Shown here: piece by piece, positions 24,895-32,798 of the stretch
How the letters are laid out: every line of letters begins with the position of its first letter
Position numbering within the stretch: the first letter of the stretch is position 1
Assembly (NCBI GenBank): GCA_012522535.1
Contig: JAAYKF010000093.1
Location: 1-32,798 of the forward strand
Direction: 5' to 3'
DNA length: 32,798 bases
Source of the DNA: Bacteroidales bacterium
Lineage (GTDB): Bacteria > Bacteroidota > Bacteroidia > Bacteroidales > WCHB1-69
The notes under the pieces: generated by a model
Told to the model about the DNA's origin: nothing
The model's input: only the letters and a program-made list of their open reading frames with translations
Databases searched by the model: none
Program-made: the position numbers and the translations under genes

Positions 24895-24903
24895 TTGTAA
24901 TTT

Positions 24904-27900
24904 ATGAATAAAATTAGAATATTTTTCCTTGTAATATTTGTCTCAGTTTTTACCAATATTTTTTCGCAACAAATTGGTAATGAATGGGTCTCTTATAATC
25001 AAAAATATCTCAGATTTCATGTTACAGAAGATGGGGTTTACAAAATTCCTTATGATGTTTTAAAATCAGCTTTTAACAATATTAACATAGATATTCAAAA
25101 TCTTAATCCAGCTGGATTTCAAGTTTTTGGTAGAGGGAAAGAGATTCCTATTTATATAAAAACTCAAAACAATTCCTTTTTGGAAAGTGGAGATCATATT
25201 GAAGTTTATTGCCAAAGAAATGATGGCTGGTACGATGAACAGCTTTACCCAAATCCCCACGACCACACCAACCCATATTATAGTCTCTTCAACGATACAG
25301 CCTCCTATTATATCACTTGGAACCCCTTGCTAAATGGGCAAAGAATGACAGTGGAAGAGGGCGAAAATTTTGATAGCTATAATCAAATTCCATATTTTTA
25401 TTTTGAAAATATACACTATCTTTATTCCAACTATACCCTTGGCGAACTATCCAACGACCTGCTTCCCAAAATTGAGTATGTAAATGGCGAAGGCTGGATT
25501 GGACCTGCATACACCAACGGACAAACCAGAACTTACAACCTCGCCACAACAAATGCATATAGCTCAGGAACTTTTGCTGAAGTGGAAATAGGGGTGGGCT
25601 CGACTTCAAACCCTGCACACCATATGAAAATTCAGTTTGCAGGCGAAACAATCGATACTGTTTTTTTTGGACAAAAATATTTCAGATTTCAAAGACAAGT
25701 ACCAGCTTCAGCCTTGGGAGCTACAAATACCAGTTTTGTATTTTCTTCAGTTGATGACATGCAAAGCCCATCAGACCGACAGGCAGTGGCGTTCATAAAA
25801 TTGAAATATCCGCATAATCTGCAATTGGAAAATACGGAGACTTATAAACTGTTTTTGCCCAATTTTGGTTCTTTACCCAAATCTGTTCTGAAATTTACTT
25901 CTAATTCCATAGCCACTAATTCTGGCGATGTAGCCATAGTTTACGACATCACCAATGGCATTAGAGTTAAACCTCAAAAAAGTGGAAATCAGTTTTCAGC
26001 ATTAATGAGAAATTATGGTGAAGAAAAAGAGATTTTTATCACCTCTGAACAGAAAATAAAAAATGTAAATGCACTATTTCCAGTTAACGAAACGGGGCAA
26101 TTTGTTGATTATACAAGCAGTGAATACAAAGCTTCAAATTATATAATAGTCTCACACCCATTGCTTTGGGACGAAGCTTTGCAATATAAAGAGTATAGAA
26201 AAAATTCGGGTTACCCCAATTTATACAATCCAATTTTGGTAAATATCGAAGAGTTGTACGATCAATTCTCATATGGAATTAGGAAAAATCCCATGGCTAT
26301 CAGAAACTTTATGAAGTTTGCCATCACCTTTTTCGACCAAGTTCCAGAGCATCTTTTTATCATCGGAAAATCATACCGCTCTGCCGAAAATTCCACCTCT
26401 TTGCCCATGTATAGAAAAAATGCTACGCACTATCAAAATACTTTGGTTCCAACCATATGCGTGCCACCCTCCGATATGGCTTTCACCTCCGGATTAATCG
26501 ACCCAAATACCTATCATCCGGCTGTGCCAACAGGCCGACTGAGTGCCAAAACGCCCAATCATGTTTCACTCTACCTCAATAAAGTACAGCAACACGAAGA
26601 TGCCCTTAGAACACCCAAACCATGGATGAAAAATGTTTTGCACTTTGCAGGTGGAACGGGAAATCTGCACAACTCAATTGTAAGTCATTTAAGTCAATTT
26701 GAGAATATTATCGAAGCTCCCTCCTTTGGTGCCCATGTGCAAACATTCAAAAAATCCACCACCGAACCCATACAAATTAATCAATCTGATTCTCTTAAAA
26801 ATCTGATTAACAATGGAGTAAGCCTGATGACATTTTTCGGACACGCATCTGGAATTGGATATGATATTAGCATTGATAATCCTGAAGAGTATAACAATTA
26901 TGGAAAATATCCTTTGATTTTTGGTTTGAGCTGTTTTGCTGGCGACCTCTTCACCACCGGACTTCACTATGACAGAGGCAGCAGTAGCGAAGAATTTGTT
27001 TTAATCGACAACAAAGGAACTATTGCCTATTTAGCAAATGTGGGCAGTGCCATAGATATCTACCTTGCACATTTTGCAGAAAGTTTCTACAAGAATTTTG
27101 GGAATAATTATTACAATAAACCCTTGGGAAAAATTATTCAGCAAACCATAAAAGATAATGAGGTAAAACCTTGGATGAAAGAGACCAATTTGGATATGAC
27201 CTATCACGGCGACCCTGCAATTATCATTAACTCATTCGAGAAGCCCGATTATGTTATTACAGCCAATGACATAAAATTTGAACCACAAAATATAAGCACC
27301 GAAATTGAAAATTTCGAGGTGAAAATAGCCCTGAATAACCAAGCAAAGGCAGTTGAAGACTCTATGATTGTGAAAATCAGCAGAACATATCCCAATGCCG
27401 AAGTGTTCGACACACTAATTAGAGTAAAAGCCCCATACTTTTCTGATACCCTGAAGCTTAGCCTGCCTGTTGATAGGATTTTAGGACTGGGAAATAATAG
27501 CTTGAAAGTCTCCGTGGACGACTTCAATGAAATTGATGAAATTAATGAGGATAATAATGTTGTAAGTGTAAATTTCCTAATTTCATCATCGGATATTATA
27601 CCAGTTTTTCCTTATAAATATGCCATTGTACCCCAATCTCAAATTTCTTTGATGGCATATTCTGGACCCTTTTTCGAAACTTCCCAATCTTATGTTTTTG
27701 AAATTGATACCACCGATTCTTTCGATAGTCCATTTAAAACTTCTGAAATAAAAAGCTCCCTCGGCGGAATTGTCTCTTGGGATTTACCCTTCCATTTCAC
27801 AGATTCAACGGTCTATTTTTGGCGTGTAGCCAAGGAGTCCAGCCATAACTGGCGAGAGAGTTCTTTCCAGTATATCCCAGATAAAAGAGGTTGCGAACAG

Positions 27901-29907
27901 GCACATTTTTATCAATATAAAGACAATAGTTTTAGATACTTAAACTATAATAAACCACAAAGAATTTTCGAATTTACCCAAGACATAAAATCGCTTTCGG
28001 CGCAAACGGGCTACTTCGGATATGGTATGCCGTGGACAGAAATTTGGCTCAAAGTAAATGGCTCTGTTTTGGACATTTGGTCGTGCCTGAGCAATGGCGG
28101 AAATGGAATGAAAATAGCTGTAATAAATCCTATCTCTGGCGATTTTTGGCTAAATCCAGACTCCATTGGAAATGTGGGGCAAGCCATTTGTAAAGACTAT
28201 ACCACCTACGTAGCCGACTTTTTTACACATACCGAGGCACACAGAGAGAATTTAACCAACTACCTAAATTCCATTCCCAACGATTATTATATTTTGGCAA
28301 TGAGCCACCGAAATCACTTTGCCACTGAATACTCAGAAGAGCTGTATCAAGCCTTTGAGTCCTTCGGAAGCACAAAAATTAGAACATTGCAATCTACAAA
28401 TCCATATATAATTTTTGGGCAAAAAGGAGTAGCCATGGGCGACCCTGTCATAAAAGAAGTAGTAGCTGCCAATGCATCGCAAATCATAGGCTTAGACACC
28501 GAATATGCCACCACCTGGGATGAAGGTGATATGACCTCCGAAACTTTTGGTCCGGCACTAAAATGGGGTAGTCTGCATTGGAGATATAAAAGTATGGAAG
28601 AGCCAAGCACCGATGAGGTCTTTGTGCGCCTTGTAGCCGTCGATACCAACGGCGTAGAGCATACAATCATAAATAGATTAGACACTGATTCATTGGATGT
28701 TTATGACCTAAATGAGAGAGTTCCTGCTGAAGTTTTTCCGTACATCAAACTGAAATTTCACTCATCTGACATAGTCAATAATACACCATCGCAGCTTGAG
28801 CGTTGGCACTTGGTTTATGACCCTGCACCCGAAACAGCCATAGACCCAAGTGTGAATTTTAGCTTCTCCAAACCATCTCTAAATCAGGGAGATACCCTGC
28901 GATTATCAATTTCTACCCGAAATATCGGAGGTGTGGATATGGATAGCCTTTTGGTGGTTTATAGAATTATAAAAGATAATATACCTGTAAAAACAATTTA
29001 TAAGCGACTAAGAAATCATCCTGCTGACGATGTTCTGACCGACACCGTTGAGTTTTCTACCATGAACCTATCGGGAGCAAATATTTTGCAAGTGGAATTT
29101 AACCCAGATAACGACCAAGTGGAGATGTACCATTTTAACAATATTGCTGAGTTTTATTTCAATGTAAATATAGATCAGATAAACCCCATAATGGATGTAA
29201 CATTCGATGGGCAGCACATTATGAACGGAGATATAGTTTCGGCAAAACCGCAAATACAGGTTACATTAAAAGATGAAAATCCATATTTATTACTCAACGA
29301 GGAGAGCGATACTGCCAATTTTAGAATACAAATAAAACACCCCAATAATTTTGAATATGTAAGGATTCCTTTCCACGATGGTGCTAAAGAAATTATGAAA
29401 TTTATACCTGCAACATCAGCCAATAAATCTCATATAATTTATGATGCCGATTTTGCAGAAGATGGGATTTATTCAATGATGGTTGAAGGAATGGATAAAT
29501 CGGGAAATATTTCGGGAAATAAAAAATATGAAATAAAATTTGAGGTCATAAATAAATCAACAATCACTCAGGTGATGAATTGGCCCAATCCTTTTTCCAC
29601 TTCCACTCGATTTGTATTTACGCTCACAGGCTCGCAAATTCCCACATATTTCAAAATTCAAATAATGACAATTTCTGGAAAATTGGTAAGAGAGATTGAT
29701 TTAACAGAACTTGGAAATATAAAAATAGGTAGAAATATAACTGAATATGCCTGGGATGGTCGCGACCAATTTGGTGATTTATTGGCAAACGGTGTATATT
29801 TGTACAGAATTGTAACAAATATTGGTGGCGAAGATATTGAAAAGCGACATACTTCGGCATCTAAATATTTCACTAAAGAGTTTGGAAAAATGGTTTTAAT
29901 TAGATAA
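24904..29907 (+). CDS. C25 (gingipain-family) cysteine peptidase, PorU-like, with ILEI-like and FlgD-Ig-like domains
   Basis: A 1667-residue exported protein, much longer than classical PorU sortases (about 1100-1200 residues). The signal peptide is residues 1-21. Residues about 25-400 are a beta-rich N-terminal region starting WVSYNQKYLRFHVTEDGVYK, a common opening of C25 proteins. The C25 domain spans about 412-780, with catalytic His647 (FFGHASG) and Cys677 (GLSCFAGD), the SSSEEFVL/KGTIAYLANVG block (693-714) and a YHGDPAI end (768-773). Then come a CARDB-like domain (785-893), a fibronectin-like domain (900-990), an ILEI/FAM3-like domain (about 1040-1180), another CARDB-like stretch (1316-1420) and a FlgD-Ig-like C-terminus (1555-1640: WPNPF, then AWDGRDQFGD and NGVYLYRI). 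I recall homologues labelled putative sortase PorU2. Its position 9 bp after a PorV-like gene supports a role in T9SS cargo processing or anchoring. Confidence 0.87.
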   Translation: MNKIRIFFLVIFVSVFTNIFSQQIGNEWVSYNQKYLRFHVTEDGVYKIPYDVLKSAFNNINIDIQNLNPAGFQVFGRGKEIPIYIKTQNNSFLESGDHIEVYCQRNDGWYDEQLYPNPHDHTNPYYSLFNDTASYYITWNPLLNGQRMTVEEGENFDSYNQIPYFYFENIHYLYSNYTLGELSNDLLPKIEYVNGEGWIGPAYTNGQTRTYNLATTNAYSSGTFAEVEIGVGSTSNPAHHMKIQFAGETIDTVFFGQKYFRFQRQVPASALGATNTSFVFSSVDDMQSPSDRQAVAFIKLKYPHNLQLENTETYKLFLPNFGSLPKSVLKFTSNSIATNSGDVAIVYDITNGIRVKPQKSGNQFSALMRNYGEEKEIFITSEQKIKNVNALFPVNETGQFVDYTSSEYKASNYIIVSHPLLWDEALQYKEYRKNSGYPNLYNPILVNIEELYDQFSYGIRKNPMAIRNFMKFAITFFDQVPEHLFIIGKSYRSAENSTSLPMYRKNATHYQNTLVPTICVPPSDMAFTSGLIDPNTYHPAVPTGRLSAKTPNHVSLYLNKVQQHEDALRTPKPWMKNVLHFAGGTGNLHNSIVSHLSQFENIIEAPSFGAHVQTFKKSTTEPIQINQSDSLKNLINNGVSLMTFFGHASGIGYDISIDNPEEYNNYGKYPLIFGLSCFAGDLFTTGLHYDRGSSSEEFVLIDNKGTIAYLANVGSAIDIYLAHFAESFYKNFGNNYYNKPLGKIIQQTIKDNEVKPWMKETNLDMTYHGDPAIIINSFEKPDYVITANDIKFEPQNISTEIENFEVKIALNNQAKAVEDSMIVKISRTYPNAEVFDTLIRVKAPYFSDTLKLSLPVDRILGLGNNSLKVSVDDFNEIDEINEDNNVVSVNFLISSSDIIPVFPYKYAIVPQSQISLMAYSGPFFETSQSYVFEIDTTDSFDSPFKTSEIKSSLGGIVSWDLPFHFTDSTVYFWRVAKESSHNWRESSFQYIPDKRGCEQAHFYQYKDNSFRYLNYNKPQRIFEFTQDIKSLSAQTGYFGYGMPWTEIWLKVNGSVLDIWSCLSNGGNGMKIAVINPISGDFWLNPDSIGNVGQAICKDYTTYVADFFTHTEAHRENLTNYLNSIPNDYYILAMSHRNHFATEYSEELYQAFESFGSTKIRTLQSTNPYIIFGQKGVAMGDPVIKEVVAANASQIIGLDTEYATTWDEGDMTSETFGPALKWGSLHWRYKSMEEPSTDEVFVRLVAVDTNGVEHTIINRLDTDSLDVYDLNERVPAEVFPYIKLKFHSSDIVNNTPSQLERWHLVYDPAPETAIDPSVNFSFSKPSLNQGDTLRLSISTRNIGGVDMDSLLVVYRIIKDNIPVKTIYKRLRNHPADDVLTDTVEFSTMNLSGANILQVEFNPDNDQVEMYHFNNIAEFYFNVNIDQINPIMDVTFDGQHIMNGDIVSAKPQIQVTLKDENPYLLLNEESDTANFRIQIKHPNNFEYVRIPFHDGAKEIMKFIPATSANKSHIIYDADFAEDGIYSMMVEGMDKSGNISGNKKYEIKFEVINKSTITQVMNWPNPFSTSTRFVFTLTGSQIPTYFKIQIMTISGKLVREIDLTELGNIKIGRNITEYAWDGRDQFGDLLANGVYLYRIVTNIGGEDIEKRHTSASKYFTKEFGKMVLIR

Positions 29908-29911
29908 TATT

Positions 29912-30730
29912 ATGACACAAGACTTTGTAAATCAGCAAATTAAAAAGATAAATTCTAAGGAATTGCCCTTTTCGGAAAAAGAGGCTTATAAATTGGTTTT
30001 AAACTGCATCGACCTTACCACCTTAGAAGGTTCCGATACACATCAGCGTGTGCGTGAACTTTGCCATAAAACTAAAAATTACCCCCTTGATAATGCAAGT
30101 TTGCCCTCCACAGCAGCGGTTTGCGTATATCCTGTTTTTATCAAAACCGCCCTTGAAGAACTCCAAAATACCGATATAAAAGTTGCCTGTGTGGCAGGTG
30201 CTTTCCCGGCCGGACAGTCGCCCATAGAGGTTAAATTGGCTGAGGTGAAATATGCAGTAGAACAGGGTGCTCACGAGGTGGATATGGTAATTTCAAGAGG
30301 CTCATTTTTAGAGGGCGATTTTGAAAAAGTATCTAATGAAATTAAGGCAATAAAAGAGGCATGCGGTGAAGCAAAATTGAAGGTGATTTTAGAAACTGGC
30401 GAACTGGAAACAGTAGAAAATATTTACCAAGCATCTAAAATAGCCATAGATTCGGGTGCCGATTTTATAAAAACATCAACTGGAAAAGTTGCTGTTAATG
30501 CCACCCCAGAAGCCATGTTTGTGATGCTTACTGCCATAAAAGAACATTACGACAAAACTGGTAAAATGGTAGGGATTAAACCAGCAGGTGGTATTGCTGA
30601 GCCCAAAGATAGCTTGTTATACATTAAATTGGTATATTATATTTTGGGCGAAAAATGGATGAACAACACAATGCTTAGATTTGGAGCCAGCCGATTGGCA
30701 GATAAAGTAGCAAAGGCTATAATCGGCTAA
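29912..30730 (+). CDS. deoC: Deoxyribose-phosphate aldolase
   Basis: The class I aldolase that splits 2-deoxyribose-5-phosphate into acetaldehyde and glyceraldehyde-3-phosphate in deoxynucleoside catabolism, in the cytoplasm. Schiff-base Lys187 is in FIKTSTGK, proton-relay Asp124 in HEVDMVIS, and second active-site Lys223 in GIKPAGGI. AVCVYP (69-74) is the usual strand near the N-terminus. At 272 residues it is close to the 259-residue E. coli enzyme, with a slightly longer N-terminus. It starts 4 bp after the C25 gene, so it is probably on the same transcript although functionally unrelated. Its stop lies one base from the stop of the convergent thioredoxin gene. Confidence 0.95.
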   Translation: MTQDFVNQQIKKINSKELPFSEKEAYKLVLNCIDLTTLEGSDTHQRVRELCHKTKNYPLDNASLPSTAAVCVYPVFIKTALEELQNTDIKVACVAGAFPAGQSPIEVKLAEVKYAVEQGAHEVDMVISRGSFLEGDFEKVSNEIKAIKEACGEAKLKVILETGELETVENIYQASKIAIDSGADFIKTSTGKVAVNATPEAMFVMLTAIKEHYDKTGKMVGIKPAGGIAEPKDSLLYIKLVYYILGEKWMNNTMLRFGASRLADKVAKAIIG

Positions 30731-30731
30731 G

Positions 30732-31832
30732 CTACTTTAAGACCGATTCTAAAATTAAATCCAGTTCTTGCGAGCGGATACCCTTATTCATAATCTTGCC
30801 CTCAGGGTCTAATAACACTGTGAAAGGTATGCCCTTAACGCCGTAAAGAGCGGCAGCCTCCGATTCCCAATATTTCAAATCGCTAACATGAAACCAAGTC
30901 AAATTGTCTTTGTGAATGGCATTTATCCAGCCATCTCTAGATCTGTCTAACGAAACAGCATAAATTTCAAAACCCTTATCTTTGTACTTGTTATAAACAT
31001 TTACAAGATTTGGATTTTCGCGTCTGCAAGGGCCACACCACGATGCCCAAAAGTCTATCAAAACATATTTGCCGCGTAATGACGAAAGTTTGATAATATT
31101 TCCATTTGTATCCGCAAGAGCAATATCTGGTGCCACTTGACCAATATTTATATGTTTTTCGGGAATTATCTTTTTTTGAAGCTCCTTGAAAAATATATTG
31201 TCAGAAAAATTATCTTTCAATGATGTGCAAACGGTGTCGTATGCCCAAAAATAGTTGGCAAAGGGGAGATGTTCAACAAAAATTAAATTTGATAATAAAT
31301 TTGGTTTCAATTTTATAATTTCAGCAAAAGCATCAAATTTATCTTTTTCAGTTTTAGCAAAATCCTCTTGAAGTGAAAGGTTATGCTCTGTAATCCCTTG
31401 ATTATTATACGATTGAAACAAGTTGTATATGCTGTCTAAAATAGCTTTATAGTCATCTTCCGTCTTTTTAAACTCAATCATTTGCGAAATTTCATCAGAA
31501 CCCTTGCTCTTCAGTAAACCAAATGCTTCATTAAAATCTACATCAATTTTTATATCTTCACCCGGTTTCAGAACTAACAAAATCTTGCTGTCGCCAGATA
31601 ATAATCTATAAAATCCATAAGTATTTATGTTAGATACAATTTTAAAATTTCCACTTTTATCAATATCAACTGAGTCAATTTTTGGATTGTTGTGAAAATC
31701 AAAATATTCAAGGACTATTTTAGCCCCTTTATTATTCTTAGCACTTCCACTAATTTTTATTTTTTCAGATTTTTGTGCTGTAACAACTATGCCACAACAC
31801 AATATCAATATTGATAATAGATATTTCCTCAT
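30732..31832 (-). CDS. Exported TlpA-like thioredoxin-fold protein with DUF4369-type N-terminus
   Basis: A 366-residue periplasmic thiol-disulfide protein. A signal peptide covers residues 1-20 (LLSILILCCGIVVTAQ). The two cysteines in it do not form a good lipobox, so an anchored lipoprotein is possible but not favoured. Residues about 22-100 are a DUF4369-like beta-sandwich (IKISGSAKNNKGAKIVLEYF), and 110-225 are helical. Residues 229-366 are an AhpC/TlpA-type thioredoxin domain with redox motif CGPC (266-269) in FWASWCGPCR and the cis-proline Pro336 in KGIPFTVLLD. It probably reduces or isomerises disulfides in exported proteins. It follows prs by 17 bp but may have its own promoter within the prs 3' end. 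Confidence 0.9.
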   Translation of the reverse strand: MRKYLLSILILCCGIVVTAQKSEKIKISGSAKNNKGAKIVLEYFDFHNNPKIDSVDIDKSGNFKIVSNINTYGFYRLLSGDSKILLVLKPGEDIKIDVDFNEAFGLLKSKGSDEISQMIEFKKTEDDYKAILDSIYNLFQSYNNQGITEHNLSLQEDFAKTEKDKFDAFAEIIKLKPNLLSNLIFVEHLPFANYFWAYDTVCTSLKDNFSDNIFFKELQKKIIPEKHINIGQVAPDIALADTNGNIIKLSSLRGKYVLIDFWASWCGPCRRENPNLVNVYNKYKDKGFEIYAVSLDRSRDGWINAIHKDNLTWFHVSDLKYWESEAAALYGVKGIPFTVLLDPEGKIMNKGIRSQELDLILESVLK

Positions 31833-31849
31833 TATAATATTATATGCAT

Positions 31850-32794
31850 TTACTGTATGGTTGCAAATTTAAAATGACTACTGATTGAAACACCAGTTAT
31901 AACGCTGGTTATTACGTCAGAAAATACACTTGCAACTGAAACTTGAGTGATTTTTTCGCAAGGAGTTCTAAGTGGAATTGTGTCTGTAATAATCACTTCG
32001 CAAAGCGACGATTGTTCAATTCTTTCTATGGCATTCCCCGATAGAAGACCGTGAGTACAAACGGCTCTAACGCTCTTTGCACCATTTTCCATTATCAGGT
32101 CGGCAGCTTTTGTTATTGTTCCAGCTGTGTCTATAATGTCGTCCACTATAACAACGTTTTTATCTTTCACATCACCAATAATTTGGAGTTGCGAAACTAC
32201 ATTGGCTTTAGCTCTCTGTTTGTAGCCAATTGCTAAATCGGCGTTTAAGAATTTTGCATATGCAGCAGCTCTTCGTGTTCCGCCAGTGTCGGGCGATGCC
32301 ATTACTAAGTCTGATAGGTTTAGATTGTTTATATATGGTACAAAAACTGTTGATGCATATAGGTGATCCACTGGAACATCAAAAAATCCCTGAATTTGGT
32401 CGGCATGCAAATCCATTGTAATAACTCTATTAACGCCAGATGCTGTTAATAAATTTGCCATTAATTTCGACCCAATTGAAACTCTTGGTTTGTCTTTTCT
32501 GTCTTGACGTGCATATCCAAAATATGGAATAACAGCCACTATACTTCTGGCAGAAGCTCTTTTTGCAGCGTCAATTAGCATTAATAATTCAATTATATTA
32601 TCCGATGGTGCAAATGTTGATTGAATAATAAAAACATCTTTACCCCTAAGAGTCTCTTCGTACGAAGGTTGAAATTCACCATCACTAAAAGTTGAAATTA
32701 TAACTTCACTAAGTTTTTTTCCAAATGATTCTGCAATTTTTTCAGACAATTGTCTTGTTGCTCTTCCTGATGCTAATGTTACTATTGATGACAT
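31850..32794 (-). CDS. prs: Ribose-phosphate pyrophosphokinase (PRPP synthetase)
   Basis: Makes 5-phosphoribosyl-1-pyrophosphate from ribose-5-phosphate and ATP, for nucleotide, histidine and tryptophan synthesis, in the cytoplasm. The 314-residue length is normal for class I enzymes. Landmarks are SDGEF (37-41), the ATP-loop region YARQDRKDKPR (94-104), the Prs signature DLHADQIQGFF (128-138) and the PRPP-binding loop VIVDDIIDTAGT (215-226, Asp218-Asp219). The start codon lies 4 bases from the right edge, so promoter and leader are outside the window. Products of prs and deoC both touch ribose-phosphate metabolism, but the two genes are in opposite transcription units. Confidence 0.96.
   Translation of the reverse strand: MSSIVTLASGRATRQLSEKIAESFGKKLSEVIISTFSDGEFQPSYEETLRGKDVFIIQSTFAPSDNIIELLMLIDAAKRASARSIVAVIPYFGYARQDRKDKPRVSIGSKLMANLLTASGVNRVITMDLHADQIQGFFDVPVDHLYASTVFVPYINNLNLSDLVMASPDTGGTRRAAAYAKFLNADLAIGYKQRAKANVVSQLQIIGDVKDKNVVIVDDIIDTAGTITKAADLIMENGAKSVRAVCTHGLLSGNAIERIEQSSLCEVIITDTIPLRTPCEKITQVSVASVFSDVITSVITGVSISSHFKFATIQ
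31864..31871 (-). promoter_or_regulatory. Putative -7 element for the TlpA-like gene, inside the prs 3' end
   Basis: Read on the - strand, TAAATTTG followed by C matches TAnnTTTG. It ends 31 nt before the start codon at 31832, close to the 33-36 nt seen at three other genes in this window. No TTTG lies at the right distance upstream, and the box also falls within coding sequence, so support is moderate. Confidence 0.35.
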
Positions 32795-32798
32795 AATG

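Noticed and set aside
31803-31816. 14-bp perfect palindrome TATCAATATTGATA near the start of the TlpA-like gene
   Set aside because: It lies within signal-peptide codons in very AT-rich DNA, has no second copy nearby, and is not placed like an operator relative to the promoter-like box. The 12-bp palindrome at 31833-31844 is likewise only A and T.
1-32798. CRISPR arrays, tRNA or rRNA genes, insertion sequences, phage genes
   Set aside because: I looked in the few intergenic gaps and for short direct repeats with regular spacers, and saw none. Nearly all sequence is assigned to the listed coding regions.

Overview
The window is AT-rich and densely packed, and it comes from a member of the Bacteroidota. 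The evidence is several type IX secretion (T9SS) C-terminal sorting domains, a PorV/PorQ-like barrel, a C25 (gingipain/PorU-like) peptidase, a DUF5686 outer-membrane protein, a DUF4369-thioredoxin protein, and promoter elements of the TAnnTTTG type. A Bacteroidales/Marinilabiliales-like lineage is plausible, but the sequence alone does not settle it. I see no rRNA, tRNA, CRISPR array, insertion sequence or phage gene.

Layout. (1) 1-1794, + strand: a TPR-repeat protein whose frame is open at the left edge. (2) 6839-1818, - strand: a tight three-gene run of a DUF5686/carboxypeptidase-regulatory-like outer-membrane protein, a class-C beta-lactamase-fold serine hydrolase and a GH29 alpha-L-fucosidase. 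(3) 6920-7579, + strand: family I inorganic pyrophosphatase, divergent from run 2. (4) 15337-7608, - strand: five closely spaced genes, namely a T9SS cargo protein (SBBP propeller, PKD, LamG), replicative helicase DnaB, a GATase1-like exported protein of the kind often mislabelled asparagine synthetase B, a subtilisin-family peptidase and a small outer-membrane barrel. (5) 15584-30730, + strand: two giant T9SS cargo proteins (1213 and 1342 aa), a TadA-type deaminase overlapping the second by 4 bp, then a PorV/PorQ-like barrel, a 1667-aa C25 PorU-like protein and deoC. (6) 32794-30732, - strand: PRPP synthetase followed by an exported TlpA-like thioredoxin.

How it fits together. Regions 4 and 5 diverge from a 246-bp intergenic region with a recognisable promoter on each strand, and both first genes encode T9SS cargo. 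The same + strand run later encodes a PorV-like and a PorU-like protein, the two kinds of component that receive and anchor T9SS cargo at the cell surface. The most unusual readings are in this run. The 1342-aa protein seems to carry two seven-bladed YCF48/BNR-type propellers, each inserted inside an Ig-like domain. The C25 protein seems to carry an ILEI/FAM3-like domain downstream of its peptidase domain. Housekeeping genes (ppa, dnaB, tadA, deoC, prs) are interleaved with these surface genes. Almost no sequence is non-coding; the longest gene-free stretch is the 246 bp at 15338-15583.
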